From: Nemania diffusa
Taxonomy: Eukaryota; Ascomycota; Sordariomycetes; Xylariales; Xylariaceae
Reading direction: 5' to 3'
Assembly: GCA_038501195.1 (NCBI GenBank)
Contig: JBBPUQ010000011.1
Span: forward strand, 1,364,001-1,428,000
Length of the DNA: 64,000 bases
Positions 21,292 to 32,929 of this stretch are shown in pieces. The notes beneath the pieces were generated by a model. It was not told the origin of the DNA and made no database searches. It worked only from the letters and a program-made list of their open reading frames with translations. The translations under genes were made by a program, and so were the position numbers. The first letter of the stretch is position 1. Every line of letters starts with the position of its first letter.

Positions 21292-23154
21292 ATGCCCTAT
21301 TTCAGAGGAATCGAGATCTCGATTCACGCAAGCCTCGAAGCAAAGCAAATAACCGAATATCCTCATCCTGATGGCTCATCTGTCTGTCTGATGAGAACAG
21401 CGGCGCCCCCGGCTATCTGTAATACTCACATAGGGATAGGCGGGGAATCGCAACCGAATACCCCATCAATAGCTGGGGATGTTGACCCAACACGCCTGAG
21501 GAAAGTAAACCCGCGCATATCTGTTTACATTCCATCATTGCCTGGTAGGCTGCCATCACCTTCTACTACTGTCACAAGTATGTTGATAAAAACTATCTCT
21601 AGGCGAGCAGTTTTGGCTGCGCTATTTCATCACCCAGTCCCCACCCCCCTCAAAATGTATCTTCTTCAAGATGACCATGAACGGACGCCATATCTCGTCC
21701 TGGGGGATTAACACCACCACCCATTCTACGGGAATTGTCATTAGGGCTCTTTATCGGCCAGAGGACAGGTTGGGAGATGTGTGTGGCTATGATGAGGGCA
21801 GATTCCCTGGCATCGAGACACGATATTTCCATTTTATGCCTTATCTGGACAATAAATCCGTGGCTGAAGATGGGGGTATCATTGAAGTACAGGTCTTTCG
21901 TTGTAACGGGCGGAAGCGTATTGCTGTTGAGCTTGATACCTATCGAAATCAAGAGCGTTATGGGATCACGTATGTACCCCTCCTTCTCTTACGATGCTTG
22001 TAGTACTTGGTTATCTATCCCTCACCAATGATCGAGCTAATATCTTGCCCCTTGCGTTTATTAGCTCTCCCAGCGGCGGTCTAGTCGATAATCCCGAGGA
22101 TGCGACGTATTATAACTATTACTTAATTGATGCAAAAGACGCCCCTTACGCCACGTTTCGTTTCCACTATAGGTCCATGAAGTATCTCAAACAGCTCAAT
22201 CTCGTTCCACAGCTCGGGCTCGACGAGTCACCAGCCCCCAAGGGCTCCTTCGATACCCAACAAGAACCACCTACCTCGCCAGTTGCTGGACGGTTTAATT
22301 TTGATGCTACGTCCCCAGAGTCTCAGGTTTTCGACAATGATGTTGCTATCACAGAAAAAGATGCGGAGGAAATAGCAGAAACTTACCCCCAGGGGGAATA
22401 CTTTCTTAAAAGCCCCCCTGAGCTTTCGTCATCTTCGTTAAGAGGGGCCGTTTCTGATGACTCTGTCAGGGCTTCTGAGGTAAACCTCTCGGGTGAAGCG
22501 CAGCGACGGCCGCTACCAGAAGTTCCTAATGTTCAAACAAGGCCTGCGTCGGCATCATCAAGCATATCATTGACACCCTCGTTGAGACAATATGTTGATA
22601 GCGACGATTTCGAAAACGAGGAGATCAGATTAAGTACAGCCCAGCCCATGCTGATATCTTTAGAGTCGATGCAGTCGTTGGGACTAGTTGATACTGGAGC
22701 CGACGAAGGTATGTCCGTGTCGGACTACGCAAGTTCACCGACTTCCACTGAAGCCTCTCATTCGCCTAAGCTTCCTTCCCCAGCAGGATATATTCCTACT
22801 ACCGGTAGCGTCCTGGAGAGACATCTCAACCAATATGATTCCCCTGCTGCGAGGGGTTCCCCAACCAAAACTCAAAATGTTGCTTCTGGCGGGACAGACA
22901 GTGACCAACCTGAGTCCCAGACTAGTGTTCTTAACCTAACCGAGGCAGAATGGCTTCGGCATACCCCCTCACCCCTACAAGGGAAGGATGAACAAGCAGA
23001 ACGTCTGCAAAGTCCTCACCCCGAATCAAGCATCCGAGGAACTATGGGGGTTTCAAGTGACGGGCCTCAGAGCGAATCTCTGCACAACCATACCATACAA
23101 GACCACGTACATGTAGATGAGATTGAACAAGCTCCCACGGGCAACTGGATATGA
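21292..23154 (+). CDS. Fungal-specific protein with an N-terminal DUF7918-like beta domain and a disordered C-terminus
   Basis: Function unknown. Spliced as 21292..21544, 21603..21969, 22065..23154, 1710 nt and 569 residues. The chosen ATG (21292) opens with MPYFRGIEISIHA; an in-frame ATG-less upstream extension from a TTG exists but is not needed. Residues 1 to about 270 form one compact domain: an opening strand, VNPRISVYIPSLPG, QFWLRY, FFKMTMNGRHISSWG, IIEVQVFRCNGRKRIAV and a closing ATFRFHYRSMKYLKQL. That order (extended protein-like strand, surface-exposed adornment, FRYRS-like end) resembles what I recall of the fungal DUF7918 family; a profile search would settle it. Residues 270-569 are Ser/Pro/Asp/Glu-rich and predicted disordered, with no Cys pairs or coiled coil. 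No signal peptide. The gene is real by intron phase and composition. Confidence 0.8.
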
Positions 23155-23444
23155 GATTGAAGACTCGGGCGATTGATCCGGCTTGACTGGTACATGTTGA
23201 ACTCATTTCGTACAACTCATGTTAGTTAATGTTTCAGACGCTCTAAGGTTCTTGTGGGAAATCATTCGGATTAATTACTACGAGAGAAGGTAGCTTGTGG
23301 CTGGCTGGCTGTTGTTTGCCGTATAATAAGACTAATAGACAAGATTTTGTGAATTTGGGTTGCCTTCGTTATCCTCCCCCATTAGTAGAGAGCAGCCGCC
23401 CGGTGCATAGCAACTTCAAGCCTCACATAATTGAGTCAATTCCG

Positions 23445-24517
23445 TTAATATAGCCGTCGATATCTTAATCTTGGTCGTAAATAAAGTCTGTTACTCTCAG
23501 TTGAATTTGCATCGTGCTCTTCTGTGTTCTCGTTCTTAACCCCGTCAGTGTCTACTTCCGTTTCTCTCCTCTTCATCAAAGCCGCACGACGTGCTTTCTC
23601 TTTGCAATAGGCGATGAGCTGTTCAACGAAATTGTGCTTGTTGACTCTGAATTCTTCGACCAACCGTGTCTTGAGAGCCTTCATCTCATCCGATGGACTA
23701 TTAAACTAAGCAGTCAAATTAGCACAAGCAGGTTATTAAGCAGTGCTCTACGGGCGCTTATAGCCCATTTTACATCCACTTACCAGCCCTTCCTTCAGAG
23801 CCCACATGGCGACGCCTCGCATGTCATCCCCATCCTTGAATGAAATACCGTAGAGCCTAAACTGAGCCTCCCACCACCAGTCTGGCTTCTTATGTCTTGC
23901 ATTGTTATCAGACATGCTACGGATGGTGTTGATTGACCTTCGACGACATCTAATGCGACCATATTTCAGGGCATATCCGTCGTAATGAAACCCATTTGAT
24001 CGAGCTATTTTAAGGCGAGGAAACTTCATATCCGGGTAGTTTACTCTGGACGGGAGGAGCCGTTTCACTCGGGATATAGAAAGGCGTCCTTCCTTGTAAC
24101 GTTGGATAATACCAAGGTCATATCTCGGCGCATCAAGTTGTGAATCCATTTCCCTCGGAGGCGTGGTTACGTATGTCCTTTCTAGCTTCTTTCCGGGGAA
24201 GAGTGATGATATGAGCTCTATGAGGCTTTCGAGTAGCTGGTGGTTATCCGTTCCCGCGTGCCAAGTGCACACCTAACCGACTTAAGTATGATTATTGGGA
24301 GTTTGGCAAGAGCTATCTTTAGTGCATGAGATATAAAATTGAAGTAGTATTTTGCCTGCGAGACTACGTCTGGCCACTCTGTGTTTAGAGACAGTGATAT
24401 ATGAGAGCCTTGAGGAGTTGATGCTGGCGAGCCGTTGGATGTAGCTTGGATGAGTGAGTGGCTAGGGGAAGTAGGAATGGGAGTAGAAGAATGCCATATG
24501 GTTCCCTTAAAGTTGTT
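23445..24517 (-). CDS. Uncharacterised fungal protein, 5' end unresolved
   Basis: Not recognised. Supported exons are 23445..23705 and 23784..24272 with an intact GTAAGT..TTAG intron between (KEGL-FNSPSDEM). A third upstream exon ending at 24368 is likely: TEWPD joins VCTWHAGTDN across a 95-bp intron in phase 0. Its frame is open back to a stop at 24518-24520 but contains no ATG, so either a further 5' exon exists or the start has been lost. The protein is basic, with GRIRCRRRS, a PDWWWEAQFRLYG block and a Lys/Arg/Glu helical C-terminus (EKARRAALMKRRE). No signal peptide or membrane segment. It might be a lineage gene or an early-stage pseudogene. The annotated 5' limit is the last open position, not a start codon. 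Confidence 0.5.
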
Positions 24518-25422
24518 TTAGATTGGAGGCTTTGAAAATTTTTACACGCGCACGAGGGCTAGGCGGCTGAGGGTATGTAGGTAAGTTGGTGGGTGATATA
24601 GGAGAGGCAGGAGGGGGGGAGTGAGAAGGAGAGCGAGCAGGTGAGTGAGTGAGTGAGTAACTACCTAGGCATGTACACAGGTTTTGATGGAATTAATGCT
24701 AGAGTAACTTGATGGATGTAAGTAAGATCATATTGATATGATGAACTTGCTTTGTCGTGGCTTAGGTTCATAGTAGCTGAAGTAATGTGTGGTAGATTCT
24801 AGTTTAATACCTGCAAGATATACAACGGAAGGCTGGGGTGCCTTCCATTAAACTACCGATGAGAAAATCACCTTGGCATACATGCTAATAAGAGTACTAT
24901 GATTTTATATATACGAGGGTTAGCAAGATGAATAACATGCCTTCATGGTATATACACCCGTACATTACTTGAGCAGTACAGATAAATTTCGAGACTCCCA
25001 ATGAAACATATTTTCATGATGAAATTAACATAAACCCTTTTAAAAATCGATCATATCCTCAATTATAATTGTATGGTAATACGTATTGCCTAGTAGTAGA
25101 TGTGAAGGATGTAGATGAAGTTACCTAGGGTGAAGGTGAGAGTAGTGTGAGTAGTAGGTATATCATTACAACCCCGCCAACATTTAACGTTGGAGATGAA
25201 GGCTAAGATACTCAACCTTCCAATCACATAACAAACAGAGAGGGAACTGCAAAGACAGAAACTTACAATAGTCAGGCTCTGCCTTTTAAGGCGTATAATT
25301 TAAAAATTTAGAACTACTATACTGTACTTCCACGCGAGCTGCCTGCACCTCGATGTATGTAATACGAGGTACCTATCTATCTTTCACGATTGAGTGCTGT
25401 CTGAGCGTCTGAGCAAACAAAC
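24518..25422. other. AT-rich intergenic region
   Basis: No gene is seen. A GAGT simple repeat lies at 24640-24660, and the stretch 24680-25330 is AT-rich with many TATA/ATAT words, unlike the flanking coding DNA. It probably includes the promoter of the reductase gene at 25423. Confidence 0.55.
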
Positions 25423-26762
25423 ATGACGTCCAAACCGGATCACCTGGAAAGGACAGCGGCAGAACCGCGAGACAAAGTAAGCGTGTACTATACAATACAC
25501 ATATGTGAAAGATGGGACACAGAATAAATAATCGCTAATATGTATGCAGTCTCTCAACACCGTCGTCCTCGAGCACATCGACGAGGTCAATGACACGACG
25601 CGCATCTTCCGCCTAGGCATCCCGCGCGGCTCTCCTCCCTTTCGCGTATGTTCCTCTCGCTCAAGTATCAGGTGTAGTTTCCATTTACCTACTTGAAGAT
25701 TCATCTACCAAATTCAGTTGGATTTGTTGCACGTAGTACTGACCATGCGCGCTCTTGGCGCACAAGAGTCCCAATCATCAACCCATCTCATCTCATCCCA
25801 GCATTCTCATTCCCCACGGCCATGAACTGTGCAGTCCGACTAACACCAAATACCTAGTTCCTACCAGGCCAATGGCTAGACGTGTACCTCCCCGGCATCG
25901 AGGAAGCCGGCGGCTTCACCATCACGTCGGCGCCCCGAGACGCGCGCACAGCCCACCCCCCTCTCCCTCCCCCCACGTCTGAATCCGAAGGCAACGACAC
26001 CGCTGCCACACCACAAGACAACGGCAAGGGCAACGAGCCACAAGGCCCGTACGTCGAGCTCGCGGTCCAGAAATCCGACAACCCCCCAGCCGCCTGGCTC
26101 TGGCGCACCCCGGCGCCCCCCTCCTCGGCGCCGCCCTCCGCGTGCGCGTGGGCGGCAGCTTCGTCTGGCCGCCCCCGGGCACCAACGCGCGCGCCCTGCG
26201 CCGCGCCGTCTTCGTCGCCGGCGGCGTCGGCGTGAACCCGCTGATGGCCATGCTGAGCAGCCTCGCCGCCGCCGCCGCTCCTCCCTCCTCTGGCGGGGAC
26301 CTCGAGGTGCGCTTCCTGTACTCGCTGCGGGACCCCGGGGTCCCTGCCGCCGGGGGATATAGGCAGGCGGGCAAGATGTTGTTTCTGGAGAGGATCGCGC
26401 GCGTGTTTCGCGAGGGGAGGGTGAGGGGGCGCTTGGAGGTTTTCTTGACGGGGGGGAATGCGGACGGGGATGGGGAAGGGGTTAAGGAGGGTGGGGAGGG
26501 AGAGGGGAAGGGGGGGGATTTAATTAGCTGTGGTGAAGATGAGGATGGGAAGGAGCTCACTATCCCCTTCCACGCCCGTAGATGTACCGTCGAAGACGAC
26601 GTCGCGAAGGCCGTGGGCGACACCCCGGCCGAGAGACGCTTCGCCGTCGTCTACGTCTGCGGCGTGCCGACCATGACGGACGGGTTCGTCGCGAAGCTCA
26701 CGGATCGAAGGGGCGGGCTGGGTATGGAGCCTCATCGGGTTCTGTGCGAGAAGTGGTGGTAG
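25423..26762 (+). pseudogene. OXNAD1: OXNAD1-like FAD/NAD(P)-binding oxidoreductase with a frameshift in a C run
   Basis: Ferredoxin-reductase-type flavoenzyme of the oxidoreductase NAD-binding domain-containing protein 1 family; physiological substrate unknown. Exons 25423..25476, 25550..25645 and 25858..26762 join in phase 0. The FAD-binding barrel is seen as FLPGQWLDVYLP and GGFTITSAPRD. NAD-side text follows as VFVAGGVGVNPLMAML, VRFLYSLRD, VYVCGVPTMTDGF and the terminal EKWW. The frame changes inside the six-C run 26116-26121: upstream reads AAWLWRTPAP, and the conserved continuation LLGAALRVRVGGSFVW is in the frame one base earlier, so the run is one base short. Both flanks remain intact and well conserved. 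This may therefore be a base-calling or assembly error in a very GC-rich segment, or a recent null allele. A Gly/Glu/Asp-rich insert precedes the last domain. Typed as pseudogene because the sequence as given does not encode the full protein. Confidence 0.82.
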
Positions 26763-27429
26763 GGAGGGAGGATGGGCGAGAATGTACAGAGTAGGTGGAA
26801 GAAGGGTTGCGAAACGCATTCATAGTATCTTATAAGTACATCTTCTCATAGTATTTACGACCACGGAGTGAGGTAAGATGGAACATGTGAAGACAGAAAC
26901 CCGTAAAATACGAATAGATAACTTGTCGAAGCACCCTCTACATAACCATAGGGACTGACCTTTAGATGCGTATCTGTAATGCCCCCAATATGGAACGGTA
27001 TATGTGCGCCACATGGTAGTGCCCTTGGCCACGAAGTTCGTACATAAAACCACAGGCATTGTAGAGCAAGTCGAGCAAACGAATTCCCAAAATTATTATA
27101 TGGCAAGTCACAACAGCTATTTATGAGATCCGAATGCTCTCAGCTGAGGCCTAGGTCCAGTTTCATTCGAGTTTCTATTGAGTATCTTTTGAGCTCTCAG
27201 GCCATACTATATCCTGCTTTTTGCTAGATTAACACGGAATAATAGACATGTAAGAAAACTGCTAATATCGTTCAAGCCTATCTCACAGTGTCTACGGCTA
27301 CTACAACGGCGTCCCTTCTCCAAGTCTCATAACCCGGCCCTTCAGTGCTTGCGGCAGAAGCTGTCTGTTACACGGTAGACAATGATGTAAAAGGCTCGCG
27401 CGCTCACTGCTTTTTCGTTTATCAAGCGC
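26763..27429. other. Convergent intergenic region
   Basis: 3' flanks of the reductase gene and of AP-1 gamma. AT-rich, several AATAAT/TATAAG words. A short minus frame at 26820-27106 has no family-like composition. No gene is seen. Confidence 0.55.
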
Positions 27430-30370
27430 TTAAGAGGGTTCCGTCCATTTTACCTGATCCATAACTTGACCGGCCGATGAATGTCTGTACCCAACCCGTA
27501 ACATTAAGCGCAGAGGCTGTAAATTTACATACAAGGGTTAGCGCACTTATCATAAAAAAGCAAGGGCCTGAAAAGGATAGCTATTGTAGAGAGCTGGAAG
27601 AGATGTGATTTCACTTACCCCTTTGCTTCCCATAATTCTCATCATCTGGGTCGCATCGGCGCCAGGGGCGATGTTTGGGTTAGAGATACTCATGAGCTGT
27701 AGTTTCTGCGTCTTTGGCACAGCGGCCTGCAGACCGACATCGGATAATTGAGAGCCTGAGGCATTTGAGAAACGCGCTGTCACCTGCACCGCGCCCTCGG
27801 CATTACGCTGTAATTGGAGAACCACTTTCAGGCCATTTGCATCGTAACACGGTAGCCCTGCCGGGGGGGAGGCGGCCGCAGCTGGCTGTTGGGGAGGAGG
27901 TGAGCCGAATACATCCAATCCGGAACTGGGTGGAGCGGGACTTGGGGTTGAAGCCGTTGGGCCTTGAGAGAAGAGGTCCATTATCGACGCAGTAGTGGCG
28001 GATTGTGGGGGTGGAGAGCTTGTTGTTAATGTACTTCCGCCGAGTATGTCGGCCAGAAGATCGGTGTTGCTTTGTGTCCCGTTTGTGGGTGAGGCGAGGG
28101 GCGCTGAGGTACTGTCGCCCATGAGATCTAGTAGGTCTTGGTCCGTCGTGGGTTTGGCAATGAGCCTCGATTTGCGGTTGGCACCCTTCTTGGCCTTCTT
28201 AGTGGCTTCGCCAAGAACTCGGGATTCCTCTTTGATTTGAGGTGGCGGCATCTTCTCGAAAACGCCTTGACGAATTGCGTCATACGCGAAAAGGTTGCCA
28301 TATTCCACGGCTCTTTGTTGAACCTCGACATCTAGGCTAGTCTGGTATACCTGTAGGAGGTGCTCCGCTCGCCGGACTTGGGCACCGTCAGATAGTCGGG
28401 TGCTGAGTTTGATGAGAGCCGTGACAATGTACTGGGTAGTAATCTGAGTCGCATAACTGCTGTTAAGAATGGTTGTGAGCAGGTCAATGATTTCGTGTTC
28501 CTTTACTTCTTGCACCAACTCTTCCTCCTCGTATTGACCTCCTCTGAGTAAAGAGTCCCCGTACTCTCCAATGCACCAGGCGGCGGCCTGCGTCAGACTC
28601 TCTTGGGTAATATCCTTCTTTAAACCGATATATAATTTCTGTACAGCGTAGGTCTGTAGTTCCGGTGTGGTTGCCACAAGCCGGACAAACGAGGCTAGGA
28701 TGGGCTCCTTGACGAAGTTTCCCGCAAGTGTTAGCACTCGCAGCATTGTATCTACATGCCACCGTTTATTTGGAGAGTATCGATCGGCAGCGATTCCGAT
28801 CTGACTTGTCATGCTAGGCTTAAATTCGTTATCGGCGACTTCTAAAAAGGCGAGTAGCTCGCGAATGAGTACACGCACGTTGCTCTCGTTAATCAGCGTA
28901 AAACTGAGCTCAAGAGCTCGCCTCCTTATACTAATATCTGGGTCCCGCAAGCACTCAAGGATCGTGTTGCGATGCCGTTGTACGGCATTGGGCTCGATGG
29001 CGACAACTTTAATTAGTGTGTTTAGAGCCACATATCTTATGTTGTTGTCCCTGTTCGACAGGAACTTGCCAAGAATATTGACGCCAAGCACCCTCAGACC
29101 CGAGTCGGCCTCAATATCGAGAATAGTGCGTACAGCTTCGTAGAGAATCGAATTGCCCACATTCTTCGACGAATCTGTGTTGGTGGCTACCTGTGCCAAA
29201 ATATCGTTGATTTGTTCGGTACCCTCAGCATCGCCACGAACGAGCACACGCAGGAGGCGAAGAATCTTAACCTGAAGGAACGGATCGGTAATACCCATGA
29301 CATCATGCTCCGGGGCATAGCCAGATGTCGCCAGTCCTTTGAGCGTCCTTACAAGTAATGGAACGAATTGTTTGAACTTTTCGATGATGCCTTCGTCGGT
29401 GCCCTCTTCCTCCTCGGCTTCACACATGCTCGTGATCAGGGTTAAACCGCAAAGGAGTACGCCGTGGTTTCGATCGGATAGTAGCTGAGAGGCCTTCTCG
29501 ACAAAGTGCTCTTGTAGTTCGGGCACTTTCCCGCATATTCGCATAGCACAAAGCGCGGCCTTCCGTCGGATGTAAGGGTTGGCGGTGGATATCAAAGTCT
29601 CGATTTCGGGGAACAGATCTCGAGACATGTCGATAGAGGCAATGTTACCTAGTGTGCAGAGGGCAAGCCCAACAACATACTGATTCGAGTGCCCCAGATC
29701 GCTGTATAGAGAGGGTGGAGGGTCAGCTTTGGGACATATGTATAGGGGTTTAGTGGAGCGGAATATACCTTTTGAGGGAGTTGGTGACCAGCGTGAGGAC
29801 GCTCTGCTTCTCGTCTAGTAGCAGACTGGTGGCTAGGTGTCCAAGGCGCTTGTCGGCGAAACGTGAGGAGGCGAGTAATGTTATACATTCTATCTGGCCG
29901 AAATGGGTCTTCTCGCCCAGCGTGAAGAGATAGAGTAGCTTAGCGACATTGTTCCGCCTAGGAAGACGAGTTAGACATCATCTCAAGGCAATCACAAATT
30001 TCGAGTCTCGGGGATTCGGCGATGATGCTGATGCTACTGATGAAGATGGTGAAGAAGGGGGAGGAAGAGGAAGAGGCATATCTAGTTCGTTCGTACCTCA
30101 CGTCGTGGTCGTGACTGTCTTCGCGAAAGCTGGCTCTAATCGCAGCGCTTTCCTTTTGGATGACGGCACGTTCGTCGGCGATAGTCTTTGCGGCGCGCAC
30201 ATTACGGATGAACTGTTTTACTGGATCGAATTACAGTTAGCTGGATGGGAGACAGACAATACGTAAGAAGGACAGGAGGGTAATGGATCAAGGGTGATAA
30301 GGGGGACACGGGGAGGCGGTAGAGCAACAGTCTCGGCATCAACTTAGACAGATGGCTTACAAGAACTCAT
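27430..30370 (-). CDS. APL4: AP-1 adaptor complex large subunit gamma-adaptin
   Basis: Large subunit of the clathrin adaptor AP-1, sorting cargo between trans-Golgi network and endosomes. Spliced as complement(27430..27516, 27619..29701, 29769..29957, 30097..30220, 30361..30370), 2493 nt and 830 residues. The first exon is only 10 nt (ATG AGT TCT T) and its junction restores [25 protein letters not shown]. Residues about 20-580 are the Adaptin_N solenoid ([50 protein letters not shown]). Then comes a Ser/Thr/Pro hinge with LLDLMG (clathrin-box-like), and a gamma-ear from about 715 ending VKWTEPS. The last 29 residues come from a separate 87-bp exon; reading through its intron gives a different, wrong tail. 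Highly conserved and complete. Confidence 0.96.
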
Positions 30371-31792
30371 GGTGGTGACAGAGTACGGGCCCCCAAACGG
30401 GCCGTCTACGGGTGTATGGCCAGAACCAAGGCAAATTCAATTGGAAGATAGTAGATAGATGGTTAGTGTGTGGTGTTGTGGCTCTGAATTATGTTGTTCT
30501 GTTTCTACCTATCGAAGCAGTCTAGGTAGGTAGGTAGGTATCAAGGTGTCGTGGGGCTTTCTCATGTCGGTGTTGGTGGCCTTGTACGCATAGAGACAAT
30601 GGGCTGGAGCGAACGTAAGCCACAGAGGTAGGCAGCCTCAGCTAAGCCCCATGTATACTTAGATATGTACATAGTAGCATACGCATTAACTACCCAATGT
30701 ACCTAAGGCAGCTCCAGCCAATCCCGTCACTGCTTTGACCGGTAAGCGTACCTTTTAGTAGGTATTAGGTTAGGTAATCTCAACCTATATCGGTAGATAT
30801 CCACATGGCGCTCATTTGGAAACAATTCCAATAGACCACATATGTAAATCCAGACCCGGGACAAATTAACCATCCACCAGGGCATTGGATACCTAGGTCA
30901 TGGTAGGCACCTATTCTGCATGCCATCTTTATATCCCTAATCTTGCCGTAAACCTTCGAAGCGGCGTCTGTGATGCTATACCCACTATAGAGGATTAAGA
31001 GTGCTTATCCCTAAGCTATATAGCTGTTTTGAAAAGAATGGAAATTGTTGTCTACATATTACCTACCTATATCAGTAAGTGACAATGAAAAAAACAACAT
31101 CAGTTGAACGATGACTTACTTATACTTAAAGTTATAAATAAGGAAGCACTACGTACCTACACCAATGAACGAGATGTTGCAATCCTTGTAAACTACCTAA
31201 TTGACTATCTAGGTGCAGACACCTGGCATCTATTCTAGTCTAAGCGCATCTAGGCTGCAACACGCGGCGTAATTCATTCGGGAACTTTTTGAACAATTTG
31301 CAAGGTAGTTTCGTAGTGCCCCCTATCGTACGGGACCGCAATTTGGCCGCTGCTGTCCCCCCTGCGGAGTTCCTATGGATTTAAGCGCTTCTACGCGGAG
31401 TTCCTGTCATTCTTTCATCCGACTGCTTGGGTTGACGGGAGCTTGAAGTGCCTGGATTAATAAGTTCGGTCGCATGAAGCTGACAACCCTGGTCACTCTA
31501 AGTTGGTCTATTCCGATTATAGGTAATCGGTAGTTTTAATATGGTCTCGTTTCTAAACGTGGACGAAACACTTATTCCCCATATAAAGGTGGGAGGGCTG
31601 AAGGGGAAAAGTTGTCTCTAGCTCACTTTAGCTTGCAGTTTAAGTTCGGAACAGCAATCTGTATAACTAGATCCGAATACCTACCTGCCTACCTATTTGC
31701 CTATTTATCTATTTACCTACTTACTCTTAACTCAGCTTACCTCTGCTATAAGTTATTTATATCTATATATACTTCCGCTTATATAATCCACA
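30371..31792. other. Divergent promoter region between AP-1 gamma and the MAPEG gene
   Basis: About 1.4 kb with no gene. A TAGG tandem repeat is seen at 30521-30541. TACCTA/TAGGTA words are frequent throughout. A repeated GCGGAGTTCCT unit occurs twice at about 31363-31405. TATATAT lies about 30 bp before the MAPEG ATG, a plausible core promoter or leader element. Confidence 0.6.
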
Positions 31793-32419
31793 ATGTCTTT
31801 CGTTTTCGAAATTCCCAAGGAGTACGGGTAAGTGAGACAATTTATTTTCTACCTACGTACCTAGTATGTACGCATACCTGAGGCACCGTACTACATATGT
31901 AGATAAGTGCCGCTGTGTCATCACAAAATCTTCAACTCGACACATCGCGACTCCATTTTCAACTCGCAGTCTTCCGAACAACACACTAACTCACAGAACA
32001 ACAGCTACGTCCTCGCCGTGGCGACCTCGACCATCTTCGTCAACACCTACCACAAGATCCTCACAGCCATCGCGCGCAAGGCCAGCGGGATCCAGTACCC
32101 GACGCCCTACGCGAGCCAGGAGCTGGCCGCCAAGGACCCCAAGGCCTACAGCTTCAACCTCGCGCAGCGCGCGCACTCCAACTTCACGGAGAACCACGCG
32201 CCTTTCGTCCTCGTGCTGCTCGTCGCCGGCCTGAGCTACCCCACCCAGGCCGCCTACGCTGGCGCTGCCTGGACCACCGGCCGCTTCGCCTACGCCTACT
32301 TCTACACTAAGTACGGCCCCAAGGCCCGCGCCGGCGGCTACGTCGTCGGCCAGGTCGCCAAGGTCGCCTGCACCGTTATGGCCGTCTTGACTTGTTACAA
32401 TTTGGTACAGGCTGCTTAG
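31793..32419 (+). CDS. MAPEG family membrane protein, microsomal glutathione S-transferase 3-like
   Basis: Integral membrane protein of the eicosanoid/glutathione metabolism superfamily; fungal members are glutathione transferases or peroxidases of ER or mitochondrial outer membrane. Spliced as 31793..31827 and 32005..32419, 450 nt and 149 residues. The exon 1 sequence MSFVFEIPKEYG joins YVLAVATSTIFVNTYH in phase 2 across a 177-bp intron. Four hydrophobic helices can be placed at roughly residues 10-30, 73-95, 97-118 and 123-146. The loop N-F-T-E-N-H region (FTENHAPFV) is the family signature corresponding to the ERVHQN-like core of MAPEG proteins, and RAHSNFTEN is typical of the MGST3 branch. 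The length matches the family (about 150). Exon 2 is markedly GC-rich compared with its surroundings. Confidence 0.93.
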
Positions 32420-32929
32420 ACGGGATGCGCGGTGGGCCTGGGGTTTGGGGGAGGTGGACATGTGTATAGATAGATATAATAAAAAGTACAAAGAATGTAA
32501 CATATTGTATCCCTTGTATTCTGACCCCGGTTGCGAGGGGAATTCCCTGCGACCATTAGTAATACTCGTGTCATAAAGAGGGCTGTCTAAACTTCTATCA
32601 GGCTGCGTAGCTGCTCGTTTAGATTGTATACCTAGGTACGTGCGAATACAGCACACGGCAAATACATATAATATCAGCAAACTAAATGGATCGATTTTAT
32701 TTGGGTGCTTTGCTCTACTCTAATTGTTATGAATATTCGGTAAGAAAGCAGTGATATATATGAGGCTTTGAAAATAGCCAAAGACGTATTGATCCTGACA
32801 CTCAATCCCACCATGTACAGTCCAAACCAACCAACGCCCTAGAATGCTTCAACTATTATTGTACAGCTTAAAATACGATCCAGCTATTTTGACACCTCAC
32901 ATGGATTCATCGGTATTGAGGTCTCTTCG
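32420..32929. other. Convergent intergenic region
   Basis: 3' flanks of the MAPEG gene and Ecm14. AATAAAAA at 32478-32485 is a plausible poly(A) signal for the MAPEG gene. No gene is seen. Confidence 0.55.
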
